From assembly GCF_900114635.1 (NCBI RefSeq), contig NZ_FOTQ01000001.1:310001-374000 (forward strand): a stretch of 64,000 nucleotides of DNA. The letters are read 5' to 3'. Below the pieces are notes generated by a model. It made no database searches. It was not told the origin of the DNA and was given only the letters and a program-made list of their open reading frames with translations. The position numbers and the translations under genes were made by a program. This stretch comes from Shimia aestuarii (GTDB lineage: Bacteria > Pseudomonadota > Alphaproteobacteria > Rhodobacterales > Rhodobacteraceae). How positions within the stretch are numbered: position 1 is the stretch's first letter; the number at the start of each line of letters is the position of its first letter. This document shows, piece after piece, positions 25,648 through 33,525 of this stretch.

Positions 25648-26361
25648 ATGACTTCGTATTTCGACCGTTCATATTACCTCAAGGGCATTCGCGACGGGTT
25701 GCCCTTCATCTTCGTGGTGGCGCCCTTCGGCCTGCTTTTCGGCGTGGTCGCGACCGAAGCCGGCCTTTCGATTTTTGAGACCATGTCCTTCACGGTCCTC
25801 GTGATCGCGGGGGCGGCACAGTTCACCGCCCTGCAACTCATGGCCGAGAATGCGCCGACAGTGATCGTCATCATCTCTGCGCTCGCCGTCAATCTGCGCA
25901 TGGCGATGTATTCGGCCTCGCTCACACCGCATATTGGCGGCCTGCCCTTCTGGCATCGGGTCATTGCCGCCTATTTCCTCGTGGACCAGAACTACGCGTT
26001 GTCCAGCGTGAAATACGAGCAAGAGCCGGACATGACCCTGCCCCAGAAGTTCTCTTACATGATGGGGGCGATCACGCCTGTCGCGCCCAACTGGTATCTT
26101 GCAACCTTCGTCGGCGCCCTGATCGGCAAGACGATCCCACCGGGTCTGGCGCTGGATTTTGCAGTGCCGATCTGTTTCCTCGCCATGATCGGTCCGATGC
26201 TGCGCACCGGGGCGCATGTCGCCGCGGCGCTCGTTGCCGTCACGCTGTCGCTGGTTTTTGCCTTCCTGCCCTACAATCTTGGCCTCATGGTCGCGGGCAT
26301 TGCCGGGATGATCACCGGGGCTCAGGTTGAACTCTGGACGGAAAGGCGTCGCGCGTCATGA
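25648..26361 (+). CDS. azlC: AzlC-family branched-chain amino acid exporter, large subunit
   Basis: Membrane component of the two-part AzlCD exporter for branched-chain amino acids. 237 residues, about six to eight helices; the family motif IAGAAQFTALQLM and NLRMAMYSASL are clear. Start ATG 25648 follows AGGA nine bases upstream. Stop overlaps the azlD start as ATGA. Confidence 0.92.
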   Translation: MTSYFDRSYYLKGIRDGLPFIFVVAPFGLLFGVVATEAGLSIFETMSFTVLVIAGAAQFTALQLMAENAPTVIVIISALAVNLRMAMYSASLTPHIGGLPFWHRVIAAYFLVDQNYALSSVKYEQEPDMTLPQKFSYMMGAITPVAPNWYLATFVGALIGKTIPPGLALDFAVPICFLAMIGPMLRTGAHVAAALVAVTLSLVFAFLPYNLGLMVAGIAGMITGAQVELWTERRRAS

Positions 26362-26675
26362 AGGAAATCTGGATTGTCATCATCGCGATGGGCATCGGCA
26401 CCTTTGGCCTGCGCTTCCTGTTTCTGGGGCTTGTCGGGGATCGCGAAATGCCGCCCTGGGTACTGCGCCACCTGCGCTACACGGCCGTCGCCATTCTCCC
26501 GGCCCTTGTCACGCCCCTGGTTGTCTGGCCACAGGCCACCAATGGTGCGATCGACCCGCCCCGTCTGATGGCGGCGCTGGTGACACTGGCGCTCGGACTG
26601 CGGTACGGCAATGTATTGCTGGCGATTGGCGGGGGCGCGGTCACGCTCTATGGCGCGCTATACCTTCTGGGCTGA
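26358..26675 (+). CDS. azlD: AzlD-family small subunit
   Basis: 105-residue membrane partner of AzlC with about four helices, including ILPALVTPLVVWP. Always follows azlC and is coupled here by an ATGA overlap. Ends ten bases before the stop of the lipoprotein gene on the other strand. Confidence 0.92.
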   Translation: MKEIWIVIIAMGIGTFGLRFLFLGLVGDREMPPWVLRHLRYTAVAILPALVTPLVVWPQATNGAIDPPRLMAALVTLALGLRYGNVLLAIGGGAVTLYGALYLLG

Positions 26676-26684
26676 TCCCGCCGA

Positions 26685-27326
26685 TCAGTTCACCTTGGGT
26701 TTGTTCAGCTCGTATTCGGGAATAAAGGCCTTCAGAACCCGGGAGTTGTCGTCCCCATCCTGCTCGAACAACCGGTCATAGCTGGCGCCCTTCTTGGCAA
26801 AATACTCGGACAATTTCAGGGGGGAGTAGGTGACCGGAGCACCTTCGAACCCGGGCAGGCTCGCGATGATGCTTGATGTCGTATAGGCACATTGCGCTTC
26901 AAGAACCGGACCCGTCGACTGCGCCTTGCGCAACGCCATTTCGGCGACTTGAGGACTTACGTCGACGGATTGCAGAACCACGTGATACGTCTCGCGCGCG
27001 TGGTAACGGGTGTATTGATCCACCAGATAGGGGCTCATCCCATAGACCACATCGTTCTTGGCGACGATGCCCCCGGTTCGAAACGATCCCGCCGGATCAA
27101 AAGCCACCCGTTGGCTGCCGTTGATCATCAAAGACGTGTGCGCGCCCGCGCCACTCGAGTTCGAAATCATCGTGTACAGCGTCAGACGCGGCGGACCCGA
27201 ATGCACATAGCGGGCCTGCGCCACTTCTGCGTCTGACGAATTGGTCTCAACGGGATTGCGTATGGAACACGCCGTAAGCGTAGCCATAACGGCCAAGGCC
27301 GTACAAAGGCGAAGCAACGTTTTCAT
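26685..27326 (-). CDS. Lipoprotein with possible permuted NlpC/P60 fold
   Basis: 213 residues; signal with lipobox ending ATLTAC (Cys20). Mature sequence has GAHTSLMIN with His63, then FDPAGSF, and later EAQCAYTTSS with Cys146. A His early and a Cys late in that order, near an FDPAG strand, resembles permuted papain-like hydrolases (YiiX/LRAT-type). If right, it would cleave envelope amides or esters. Only inference; no direct homologue is recalled. Followed on the same strand side by a cytochrome oxidase peptide upstream. Confidence 0.6.
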   Translation of the reverse strand: MKTLLRLCTALAVMATLTACSIRNPVETNSSDAEVAQARYVHSGPPRLTLYTMISNSSGAGAHTSLMINGSQRVAFDPAGSFRTGGIVAKNDVVYGMSPYLVDQYTRYHARETYHVVLQSVDVSPQVAEMALRKAQSTGPVLEAQCAYTTSSIIASLPGFEGAPVTYSPLKLSEYFAKKGASYDRLFEQDGDDNSRVLKAFIPEYELNKPKVN

Positions 27327-27349
27327 GCGTGCAATCCCGCCCGTCCGTA

Positions 27350-27484
27350 TCAGCTGTTGAAAAGCGCCAGGAAGATCAGGACACCGATCGACACACCGGC
27401 AACCCACATCGATGCCTTGATGAAACCAGCAAAGGTTTTTTCCTGAACGGAGATATCCATCGAACCTTGTTTATGTTCAGCCAT
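27350..27484 (-). CDS. aa3-type cytochrome c oxidase subunit IV
   Basis: 44-residue, single-helix peptide starting MAEHKQGSMDISVQEKTFAG, with the membrane segment after residue 22. This matches the bacterial oxidase subunit IV (COX4_pro_2), a small subunit of the terminal oxidase in alphaproteobacteria. The main oxidase genes are not in the window. A GGAATGCG precedes ATG 27484 weakly. It lies 23 bases upstream of the lipoprotein start. Confidence 0.88.
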   Translation of the reverse strand: MAEHKQGSMDISVQEKTFAGFIKASMWVAGVSIGVLIFLALFNS

Positions 27485-27564
27485 GTTCGCATTCCTTAAG
27501 TCTTGTTTCCCGCTGGATAGCGCATTCGCGCTGGCCTGTCACCACGTCAATGTCGCGCAGTGGA

Positions 27565-28017
27565 TCAGGATTTTGCCAGATCCTGTGCCAGCCGGAACCC
27601 GATCCGGGTTGGGGCGCCTTCTTCCACCTGCCGAGGCAAGGCACGCAGCATGACGTTGAGCTGGCTGACATGCTGGACAAGCTGGGTTTTTATGCCGTTC
27701 GAATCGGTGCCGTAGAAGGTGACGATATCCGGGTCGAAGAACCCCATGCCCTCGATCCTGAGAACCCCGGCATCTCCTCCGGTGAACCCCATCGCGACCT
27801 CGTGTTCATTGTCCAGTTGTTGTTCGAAGTTCTGGATATAGAGAATCAGCCGCTCATAAGCCCATTCCGCCGGGCTTTTCTGTGTCACGGGTGTTTGCGC
27901 CACGGAGTCGGGCACTGCACAGGGCTCCACATCCGGGTCGGCATGAACTTCATGGCGACGCGGCATGGCCGCCGCCTCAACAGCCTCGGCGGTGGTCTTG
28001 ATCTCTTCGTCGCTCAC
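27565..28017 (-). CDS. DUF6173-like protein
   Basis: 150 residues from GTG 28017, which has AGGGAG six bases upstream. After a variable acidic leader, the last 90 residues carry AYERLILYIQNFEQQLDNEHE, FYGTDSNGIKTQLVQHVSQLN and an RLAQDL end, matching what I recall of DUF6173. No known activity. The MBL-fold gene ends 11 bases upstream on the same strand, so they may be in one transcript. Confidence 0.65.
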   Translation of the reverse strand: MSDEEIKTTAEAVEAAAMPRRHEVHADPDVEPCAVPDSVAQTPVTQKSPAEWAYERLILYIQNFEQQLDNEHEVAMGFTGGDAGVLRIEGMGFFDPDIVTFYGTDSNGIKTQLVQHVSQLNVMLRALPRQVEEGAPTRIGFRLAQDLAKS

Positions 28018-28028
28018 GCGGGTCTCCC

Positions 28029-29072
28029 TCAGCCAATCTTCTGCCACATCCACGCGCCGTCGTCGCGCAGGGTGCGGCTTACCAGTCCAACATGGTAAAG
28101 ATGGTTGAGATGGGCAAGGGCCTCGACCAGAGCCAGCCCATAGGCGCCCTTGTCGATTGTGCGTTTGAACAGCGGCGGGAAACATTCGCTCGCGGTCTTG
28201 GGCGTATCAAGATGTCCCACTAGTCGCTCCAGCGCGCCGTGGTGGTTGTCGATCAACTGCCGCATCCGCGTGGGCGCCCCGGTAAAGGGCAACTTATGCC
28301 CGCCAAGCACCAACTGATCGGGCCGCGCAAACGCCTTGAGCCGCTCACAGCTTTCCAGCCAGTCGGCCACCGGATCGGCCTCGGGTTCCGTGGCATAGAC
28401 CCCGATATTCGAGCTGATCGAAGGCAGGATCTGGTCGCCTGAAAGAACAAGATTGTCGTCCCGGCTCCACAAGGTCGCGTGCTCGGGCGCATGGCCATTG
28501 CCAATATGTACGTCCCAGTCGCGCCCACCGATGTGGATTACGTCATCCTGCTTGATCCGGCGAAAGCCCAGAGGCATTGGCGCCACGACGTCCGCAAAGT
28601 TGAAGGGCCGTTCGCTCTTGCGCTCGTTATAGATCTCTTCATCCATGCCGCAGCGGCGATAGAATTCCAACGTCTCCTGACGCGGCACCGCCTGTTCGTC
28701 CAGCTGCAGCATCCGCGCGAAAAGCCAAGCCGTGCGCGTCGTCCAAAGCTCCGCGCCATGCGCTTCCTGGAACCAACCTGCCAACCCGACATGGTCGGGG
28801 TGATGATGGGTCACGATCAGCCGTGAAATCGGCTTGCCGCCCAGCGGTCCCGCCATCAACCCTTCCCAGATCGCGCGGCTGCGCTTGCTGTCAAACCCGG
28901 TGTCGACAATTGTCCAGCTGTCGCCCTCATCGAGCGCATAGATGTTGACATGATCGAGCGCCATCGGCAGCGGCAGGCGCATCCACAACACCCCGTCGGC
29001 CACCTCAATCGCCTGCCCCTCTTCCGGGGGCGTGTCCCAGGGGTAACGAATGCCTGCCGCGCCGTCCGCCAT
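28029..29072 (-). CDS. Metallo-beta-lactamase-fold hydrolase
   Basis: 347-residue cytoplasmic hydrolase of the MBL fold. Zinc-binding HHHPDH at 89-94, later GNGHAPEH, SGDQ and GGHKLPF are the usual ligands for a dinuclear site. The C-terminal winged-helix-like tail includes HLNHLYHVGLV. Substrates of this group include glyoxalase-type and lactone thioesters. Its start overlaps the acyl-CoA dehydrogenase stop (TGATG), suggesting a role in the same acyl-CoA route. Confidence 0.9.
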   Translation of the reverse strand: MADGAAGIRYPWDTPPEEGQAIEVADGVLWMRLPLPMALDHVNIYALDEGDSWTIVDTGFDSKRSRAIWEGLMAGPLGGKPISRLIVTHHHPDHVGLAGWFQEAHGAELWTTRTAWLFARMLQLDEQAVPRQETLEFYRRCGMDEEIYNERKSERPFNFADVVAPMPLGFRRIKQDDVIHIGGRDWDVHIGNGHAPEHATLWSRDDNLVLSGDQILPSISSNIGVYATEPEADPVADWLESCERLKAFARPDQLVLGGHKLPFTGAPTRMRQLIDNHHGALERLVGHLDTPKTASECFPPLFKRTIDKGAYGLALVEALAHLNHLYHVGLVSRTLRDDGAWMWQKIG

Positions 29073-30793
29073 CAGGCCGCGCCCAGATCTTCTGCGCTCA
29101 GCGCATAGAGGTCATCTGCCCCCTGCATCGCGTGGGTCAACAGGCCGGCATGCTCTGGCAACAGGCGTTTGACATAGAACTGCGCCAGCTTGCTGCGCGG
29201 TCCCTGCCCACCTTCGGCCACGGCCGCGCGCAGGTGGTAATACCCGCCCAGCACCCGCGCAAACCCCTTGAGGAACGGCACCGATCCGGCAAAACGGTCG
29301 TTCATGTTGCCTTGGGCCACCATCCACTCGGTCGCCTCGCGCAGGGTTTCCGTGGCTTGCCAGACCGGCTCGGCCAACTCCGGGAACGTGCCACGTACGG
29401 CTTCGGCCCGGTCCTCAATCTCGTCCAGCAGCGCATAGGCGGCGTCGCCGCCATCCATCAGCTTGCGCCCCACAAGGTCCATCGACTGAATGCCATTGGT
29501 GCCCTCATAGATCGCGGTCACACGCACGTCGCGGGCGTATTGCGCCGCCCCGGTTTCCTCGATGAAGCCCATGCCGCCATGCACCTGAACCCCCATTTCG
29601 GCCACGGCAATCCCGGTGTCGGTGCCGAACGCCTTGGCAATCGGCGTCAGGAATGCGGCCCGTGCCTTCCAATCCTTGTCGTCGGTGGCGGTCCCCATGT
29701 CGATCGCGACGGCACAAGCCATTTCAATGGCGCGCGCGGCAAAGATATCGGCCTTCATCGTCGCCAGCATCCGGCGAACATCCGCGTGATCCAGGATGGT
29801 ACCTGCGCCGTCACCAACGGGCGTGCGCCCCTGTTTGCGATCCATCGCATAGGCCAGCGCATGCTGATAGGCACCCTCGGCAACGCCCACACCCTGACCA
29901 CCGACGCCAAGTCGCGCGTTGTTCATCATGGTGAACATGCATTTCATGCCGTCATGTTCGTTTCCGATCAGCCAGCCGGTCGCCCCATCATATTCCATCA
30001 CGGCCGTGGGTGAGCCATGCAGGCCCAGCTTGTGTTCGAGGCTCACCACCTTGAGGCTGTTGGCCACGCCCGGCTCTCCGTTCGCGTCCGGGATGTACTT
30101 GGGCACCATGAACAGGCTGATCCCCTTGGTGCCCGGCGCCCCATCCGGCAAACGGGCCAGAACAAGGTGGCAGACGTTCTTGGTGAAGTCATTGTCACCC
30201 CAGCTGATGAAGATCTTCTGCCCCGAGACCGCATAGCTGCCATCGCCATTCGGTTCGGCTTTGGAGCGCAGCGCGCCCACATCGGACCCCGCCGCCGGTT
30301 CGGTCAGGTTCATGGTCCCGGCCCATTCGCCGGTCATCAGCTTGGGCAGGTAAAGCGCCTTGATCTCGTCGCTTGCGTGATGCTCCAGCGCCTCGATCTG
30401 GCCCTGTGTCATCAGCGGGTTCAGCTGCAACGACAGGCATGCCGCGCTCATCATTTCGTTCACCGCCGTGGTGATCGAATGCGGCAGCCCCATACCGCCA
30501 TGTTCCTGCGACGCGCTGGTCGAAATCCACCCGCCCTCAGCAATCTGCGCATAGGCCTCGGCAAAACCGGGCGAGGTCCGCACCACGCCGTTTTCCAGCA
30601 CCGCACCCTGCAGGTCGCCATTGCGCTGCAACGGGTACATCACCTCTTCACACATCCGCCCCGCTTCGGACAGGATGGCATCCGTCACGTCCTTGTCCGC
30701 ATCTGCAAAACGCTCGGTCGCCGTGACATCGGCAAAATCCACCACGTGGTCGAACAGGAACTGGAAGTCGGTCACTGGGGCGCGGAAGGGCAT
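29072..30793 (-). CDS. Acyl-CoA dehydrogenase, DmdC-like long form
   Basis: FAD enzyme of about 573 residues, longer than classic acyl-CoA dehydrogenases (about 390), with a C-terminal extra domain. LTEPAAGSDVGALR, KIFISWGDNDF and the base-containing YEGTNGIQ are conserved. This size class includes 3-methylmercaptopropionyl-CoA dehydrogenase (DmdC) of DMSP breakdown, and roseobacters carry several such paralogues. Substrate is not proven. GGAGAAAGCC precedes ATG 30793. Its electrons would pass to ETF and the ETF-QO at 18054. Confidence 0.93.
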   Translation of the reverse strand: MPFRAPVTDFQFLFDHVVDFADVTATERFADADKDVTDAILSEAGRMCEEVMYPLQRNGDLQGAVLENGVVRTSPGFAEAYAQIAEGGWISTSASQEHGGMGLPHSITTAVNEMMSAACLSLQLNPLMTQGQIEALEHHASDEIKALYLPKLMTGEWAGTMNLTEPAAGSDVGALRSKAEPNGDGSYAVSGQKIFISWGDNDFTKNVCHLVLARLPDGAPGTKGISLFMVPKYIPDANGEPGVANSLKVVSLEHKLGLHGSPTAVMEYDGATGWLIGNEHDGMKCMFTMMNNARLGVGGQGVGVAEGAYQHALAYAMDRKQGRTPVGDGAGTILDHADVRRMLATMKADIFAARAIEMACAVAIDMGTATDDKDWKARAAFLTPIAKAFGTDTGIAVAEMGVQVHGGMGFIEETGAAQYARDVRVTAIYEGTNGIQSMDLVGRKLMDGGDAAYALLDEIEDRAEAVRGTFPELAEPVWQATETLREATEWMVAQGNMNDRFAGSVPFLKGFARVLGGYYHLRAAVAEGGQGPRSKLAQFYVKRLLPEHAGLLTHAMQGADDLYALSAEDLGAA

Positions 30794-30912
30794 GGCTTTC
30801 TCCAATTGGCTTGGCTTTGGGTGCAGGCGCTTGTATGCAGCTTTTCACCCAAGAGTAAGGGGCTTCAACAGCCCGACAAAGAAAAACGCAGCGTCACAGG
30901 AGAGGGCCGCCC

Positions 30913-31857
30913 GTGCAGACCCAGCGCCTTTTGTCAGACGAGACCGGCTTTGATCACGCCTGCACCATTCTGCAAAATGGCGGGCTGGTCGCCTTTCCAA
31001 CCGAAACGGTCTACGGGCTTGGCGCAGATGCGCGCAACGACCATGCGGTTGCGCGCATTTTCGAGGCCAAAAGCCGCCCGCGCTTCAACCCGCTGATCGT
31101 GCATGTGGCCGACATCGCCACGGCAAAGCGCTTTGTCATCTGGAACGATACCGCCGACCGCCTCGCCGCCGCCTTCTGGCCCGGCCCCCTGACCCTGGTC
31201 CTGCCACTTGCACCGGACGGCGGCCTGTCGCCACTGGTTACGGCCGAGCTTCCGACATTGGCCATCCGCGTTCCCGAACACCCGGTCGCCCGCACCCTGC
31301 TTAAGCGTTTCGGTGGCCCCGTGGCTGCCCCTTCGGCCAACCCTTCCGGCAGGATCAGCCCAACAACCGCCGGCCACGTCGCTGACGGCCTCTCTGGCCG
31401 GATCGACGCTATTCTGGACGGCGGGGCCTGCGATGTCGGGGTCGAATCCACAATTCTTGGTCTCTGGGATGTCCCGATCCTGCTGCGCCAGGGCGGCTTA
31501 CCGCAGGAAGCCATAGAGGCCGCGCTTGGCGCCGCCGTGGCGACCCACCAATCCGGCGACCCCCTGACCGCACCGGGTCAGATGACCTCGCATTACGCCC
31601 CCGGTGCACACATCCGCCTCAATGCCACGACATTGGGCGCGGGCGAAATATTGCTGGGCTTCGGCAAAGTCGACAACGCCACGCTCAATCTCAGCCCGTC
31701 GGGTGACCTGACTGAAGCGGCAGCGAACCTGTTTCACTTCTTGCACCGGCTCGACGCGGAAAATCCCGAAACAATCGCCGTATCACCGATCCCGAATCAT
31801 GGTCTGGGGCGCGCGATCAATGATCGCCTCGCCCGCGCCGCCGCGCCGCGCCACTGA
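30913..31857 (+). CDS. L-threonylcarbamoyladenylate synthase (Sua5 type)
   Basis: Makes threonylcarbamoyl-AMP for the t6A37 modification of tRNAs reading ANN codons. 314 residues, starting at GTG 30913 after GGAGAGGGCCGCCC. The YrdC domain has PTETVYGLGA at 29-38 and the Lys53/Arg55 KxR motif in AKSRPRFNP; the C-terminal Sua5 domain (after about 205) marks the long form. Divergent from the acyl-CoA dehydrogenase. Confidence 0.94.
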   Translation: MQTQRLLSDETGFDHACTILQNGGLVAFPTETVYGLGADARNDHAVARIFEAKSRPRFNPLIVHVADIATAKRFVIWNDTADRLAAAFWPGPLTLVLPLAPDGGLSPLVTAELPTLAIRVPEHPVARTLLKRFGGPVAAPSANPSGRISPTTAGHVADGLSGRIDAILDGGACDVGVESTILGLWDVPILLRQGGLPQEAIEAALGAAVATHQSGDPLTAPGQMTSHYAPGAHIRLNATTLGAGEILLGFGKVDNATLNLSPSGDLTEAAANLFHFLHRLDAENPETIAVSPIPNHGLGRAINDRLARAAAPRH

Positions 31858-31970
31858 TTTTCCTTTTGCCATAAATACCGGGGGGTGAGCGCCGCCTTGT
31901 AAACGGTCCTGTGGACCGTTTCAGGCGTGAACGAGCGGAGCCCAGGTTTGATGTGACGGGGCAGCGCCCC
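31858..31970 (-). repeat. Intergenic repeat, copy C (long form)
   Basis: Begins with the shared TTTTCC..AAATACCGGGGGGTGAG core in reverse orientation, then a perfect 9-bp inverted repeat AAACGGTCC (31901-31909) with GGACCGTTT (31913-31921), and ends with GGGGCAGCGCCCC (31958-31970). Fills the gap between two converging genes, so a bidirectional terminator role is possible. Confidence 0.65.
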
Positions 31971-31980
31971 AAAACCCGCG

Positions 31981-32535
31981 TCAGGCATGCCCCGCCGTGG
32001 CCGACAGGCTGAGCGCATCCACCCCGATGCTTTTCAACGCCTCCGGCCACTTTTCGGCATTGGCCAGGTCAAACACCAACTCCGGTGTTGCATCGCAGAT
32101 CAACCAACCATTCGCCGCGATTTCACCTTCCAGTTGCCCGGGCCCCCAGCCGCTATACCCAAGCGCCAGCAAGGTTCTTTCCGGCCCCGCGCCCGTCGCC
32201 ATTGCTTCCAGAACATCCTGTGTCGCAGTCATGCCAAAGGCCTCGTTCACCCGCAGGGTCGACAGATCCGAACGATATTCCGAGGAATGCAGCACGAACC
32301 CCCGCCCGCCCTCTACAGGTCCGCCGAAATAGAGGTTTCCGTCGTATTCCGGGCGCTCCAGGCGAATAGACAGCTGCTTGAGGAGGTCTGAAACGCGCAT
32401 TCGGTCCATCGTCTTGTTGACGATCAACCCCATCGCGCCCTCTTCTGAATGGGCACACAGAAACACCACTGAATGGGCAAAACGCGGATCGCCCATGCCG
32501 GGCATGGCAATCAACATCTTACCTGTCAGGTCCAT
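31981..32535 (-). CDS. YqgE/AlgH family protein
   Basis: 184 residues beginning MDLTGKMLIAMPGM, the standard YqgE start, with FLCAHSEEGAMGLIVNK and LFDFGG-type segments. The family is widespread and has been linked to regulation or chaperoning, but no enzyme reaction is known. Start ATG 32535 was preferred to a frame 35 codons longer because it matches family length. Converges with Sua5 across copy C of the repeat. Confidence 0.92.
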   Translation of the reverse strand: MDLTGKMLIAMPGMGDPRFAHSVVFLCAHSEEGAMGLIVNKTMDRMRVSDLLKQLSIRLERPEYDGNLYFGGPVEGGRGFVLHSSEYRSDLSTLRVNEAFGMTATQDVLEAMATGAGPERTLLALGYSGWGPGQLEGEIAANGWLICDATPELVFDLANAEKWPEALKSIGVDALSLSATAGHA

Positions 32536-32705
32536 TGCCGTATCGCTGTCTTCCGTCAATGCCTCATCCCTGTGCTGTTGTGCTCCTTTCCAACATGTGC
32601 CCCCGAACGAGATGACGCAAGGGTGATTGGCATGTTTCAAACCCGCGACATTTTCTCGCCGGAATGTGAGTTGGCATTGAACGTCGAATGGCCCAGATGT
32701 GAGTC

Positions 32706-33509
32706 ATGATCCAAAAGCTACTGTCCATCACCTGCCTGCTCCTTGGCCTCGCGATACTCCCTGTTCACGCCCAATCCTACGATGGTGTGGTGCAGGCCGA
32801 GATCCTGCCGGGCTGGCGCAACAGCGATGGCAGCCACACTGCGGCGATCCGGATTTCGCTCAATCCGGGATGGAAGACCTACTGGCGCGCTCCGGGCGAC
32901 GCGGGCATTCCGCCGCGTTTCGACTGGGGCGGTTCGCGCAACCTGCGCGGCCTCGACATAACGTGGCCGACTCCTCACGTCTTTCTACAGAACGGCATGC
33001 GCTCGATTGGTTACAAGCAGGAACTGGTCCTGCCGGTACGCATCACACCGAAATCGGCAGACAAGCCGATCCGGCTGAAGGCTCATCTGGACATTGGTGT
33101 CTGCCGTGACATCTGTGTGCCGCAGCAGATCACCGTCAAGGCCGAACTGCCTCCGAACGGCAAACGCGACGCCCGCATTGCCGCCGCACTTGCCGATCGT
33201 CCGCTATCGGCTTCCGAGGCCGGCCTGCGTACTGTCACCTGCCGCCTCAGCCCGACCCGGGACGGATTGAAACTGACCGCGCGCATCGACATGCCCAGCG
33301 CCGGCGGGACGGAGGTCGCCGTGATCGAGACGGTCGATCCGGAGATCTGGATTGCGGAAGGCACCGCCAAACGTCAGGGCGGGACGTTGGTTGCCGAGAC
33401 CGAGATGATGCATGTTGAAGGCAAGCCCTTCATTCTTGATCGTTCGACTCTGCGCTTCACCGTTCTGGGCGCCCGCTACGCGGTTGATATTCGCGGCTGC
33501 GCGGGCTGA
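32706..33509 (+). CDS. Secreted DsbD N-terminal-domain-like protein
   Basis: 267 residues with a signal peptide (cleaved near LPVHAQ). The DsbD-type alpha/beta domain carries NPGWKTYWRAPGDAGIPP and the cysteine pair in CRDIC (133 and 137), whereas the rest of DsbD (membrane and thioredoxin domains) is absent. Stand-alone forms are known and may pass electrons in the periplasm. Ends in an inverted repeat after the stop. The partner reductant is not visible here. Confidence 0.85.
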   Translation: MIQKLLSITCLLLGLAILPVHAQSYDGVVQAEILPGWRNSDGSHTAAIRISLNPGWKTYWRAPGDAGIPPRFDWGGSRNLRGLDITWPTPHVFLQNGMRSIGYKQELVLPVRITPKSADKPIRLKAHLDIGVCRDICVPQQITVKAELPPNGKRDARIAAALADRPLSASEAGLRTVTCRLSPTRDGLKLTARIDMPSAGGTEVAVIETVDPEIWIAEGTAKRQGGTLVAETEMMHVEGKPFILDRSTLRFTVLGARYAVDIRGCAG

Positions 33510-33525
33510 CATCAGCCCTTGGGGC

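Noticed and set aside
33503..33518. GGGCTGA-CA-TCAGCCC inverted repeat at the DsbD-like stop
   Set aside because: Two-base loop is too tight for a hairpin and it overlaps the stop codon; kept as a note only.
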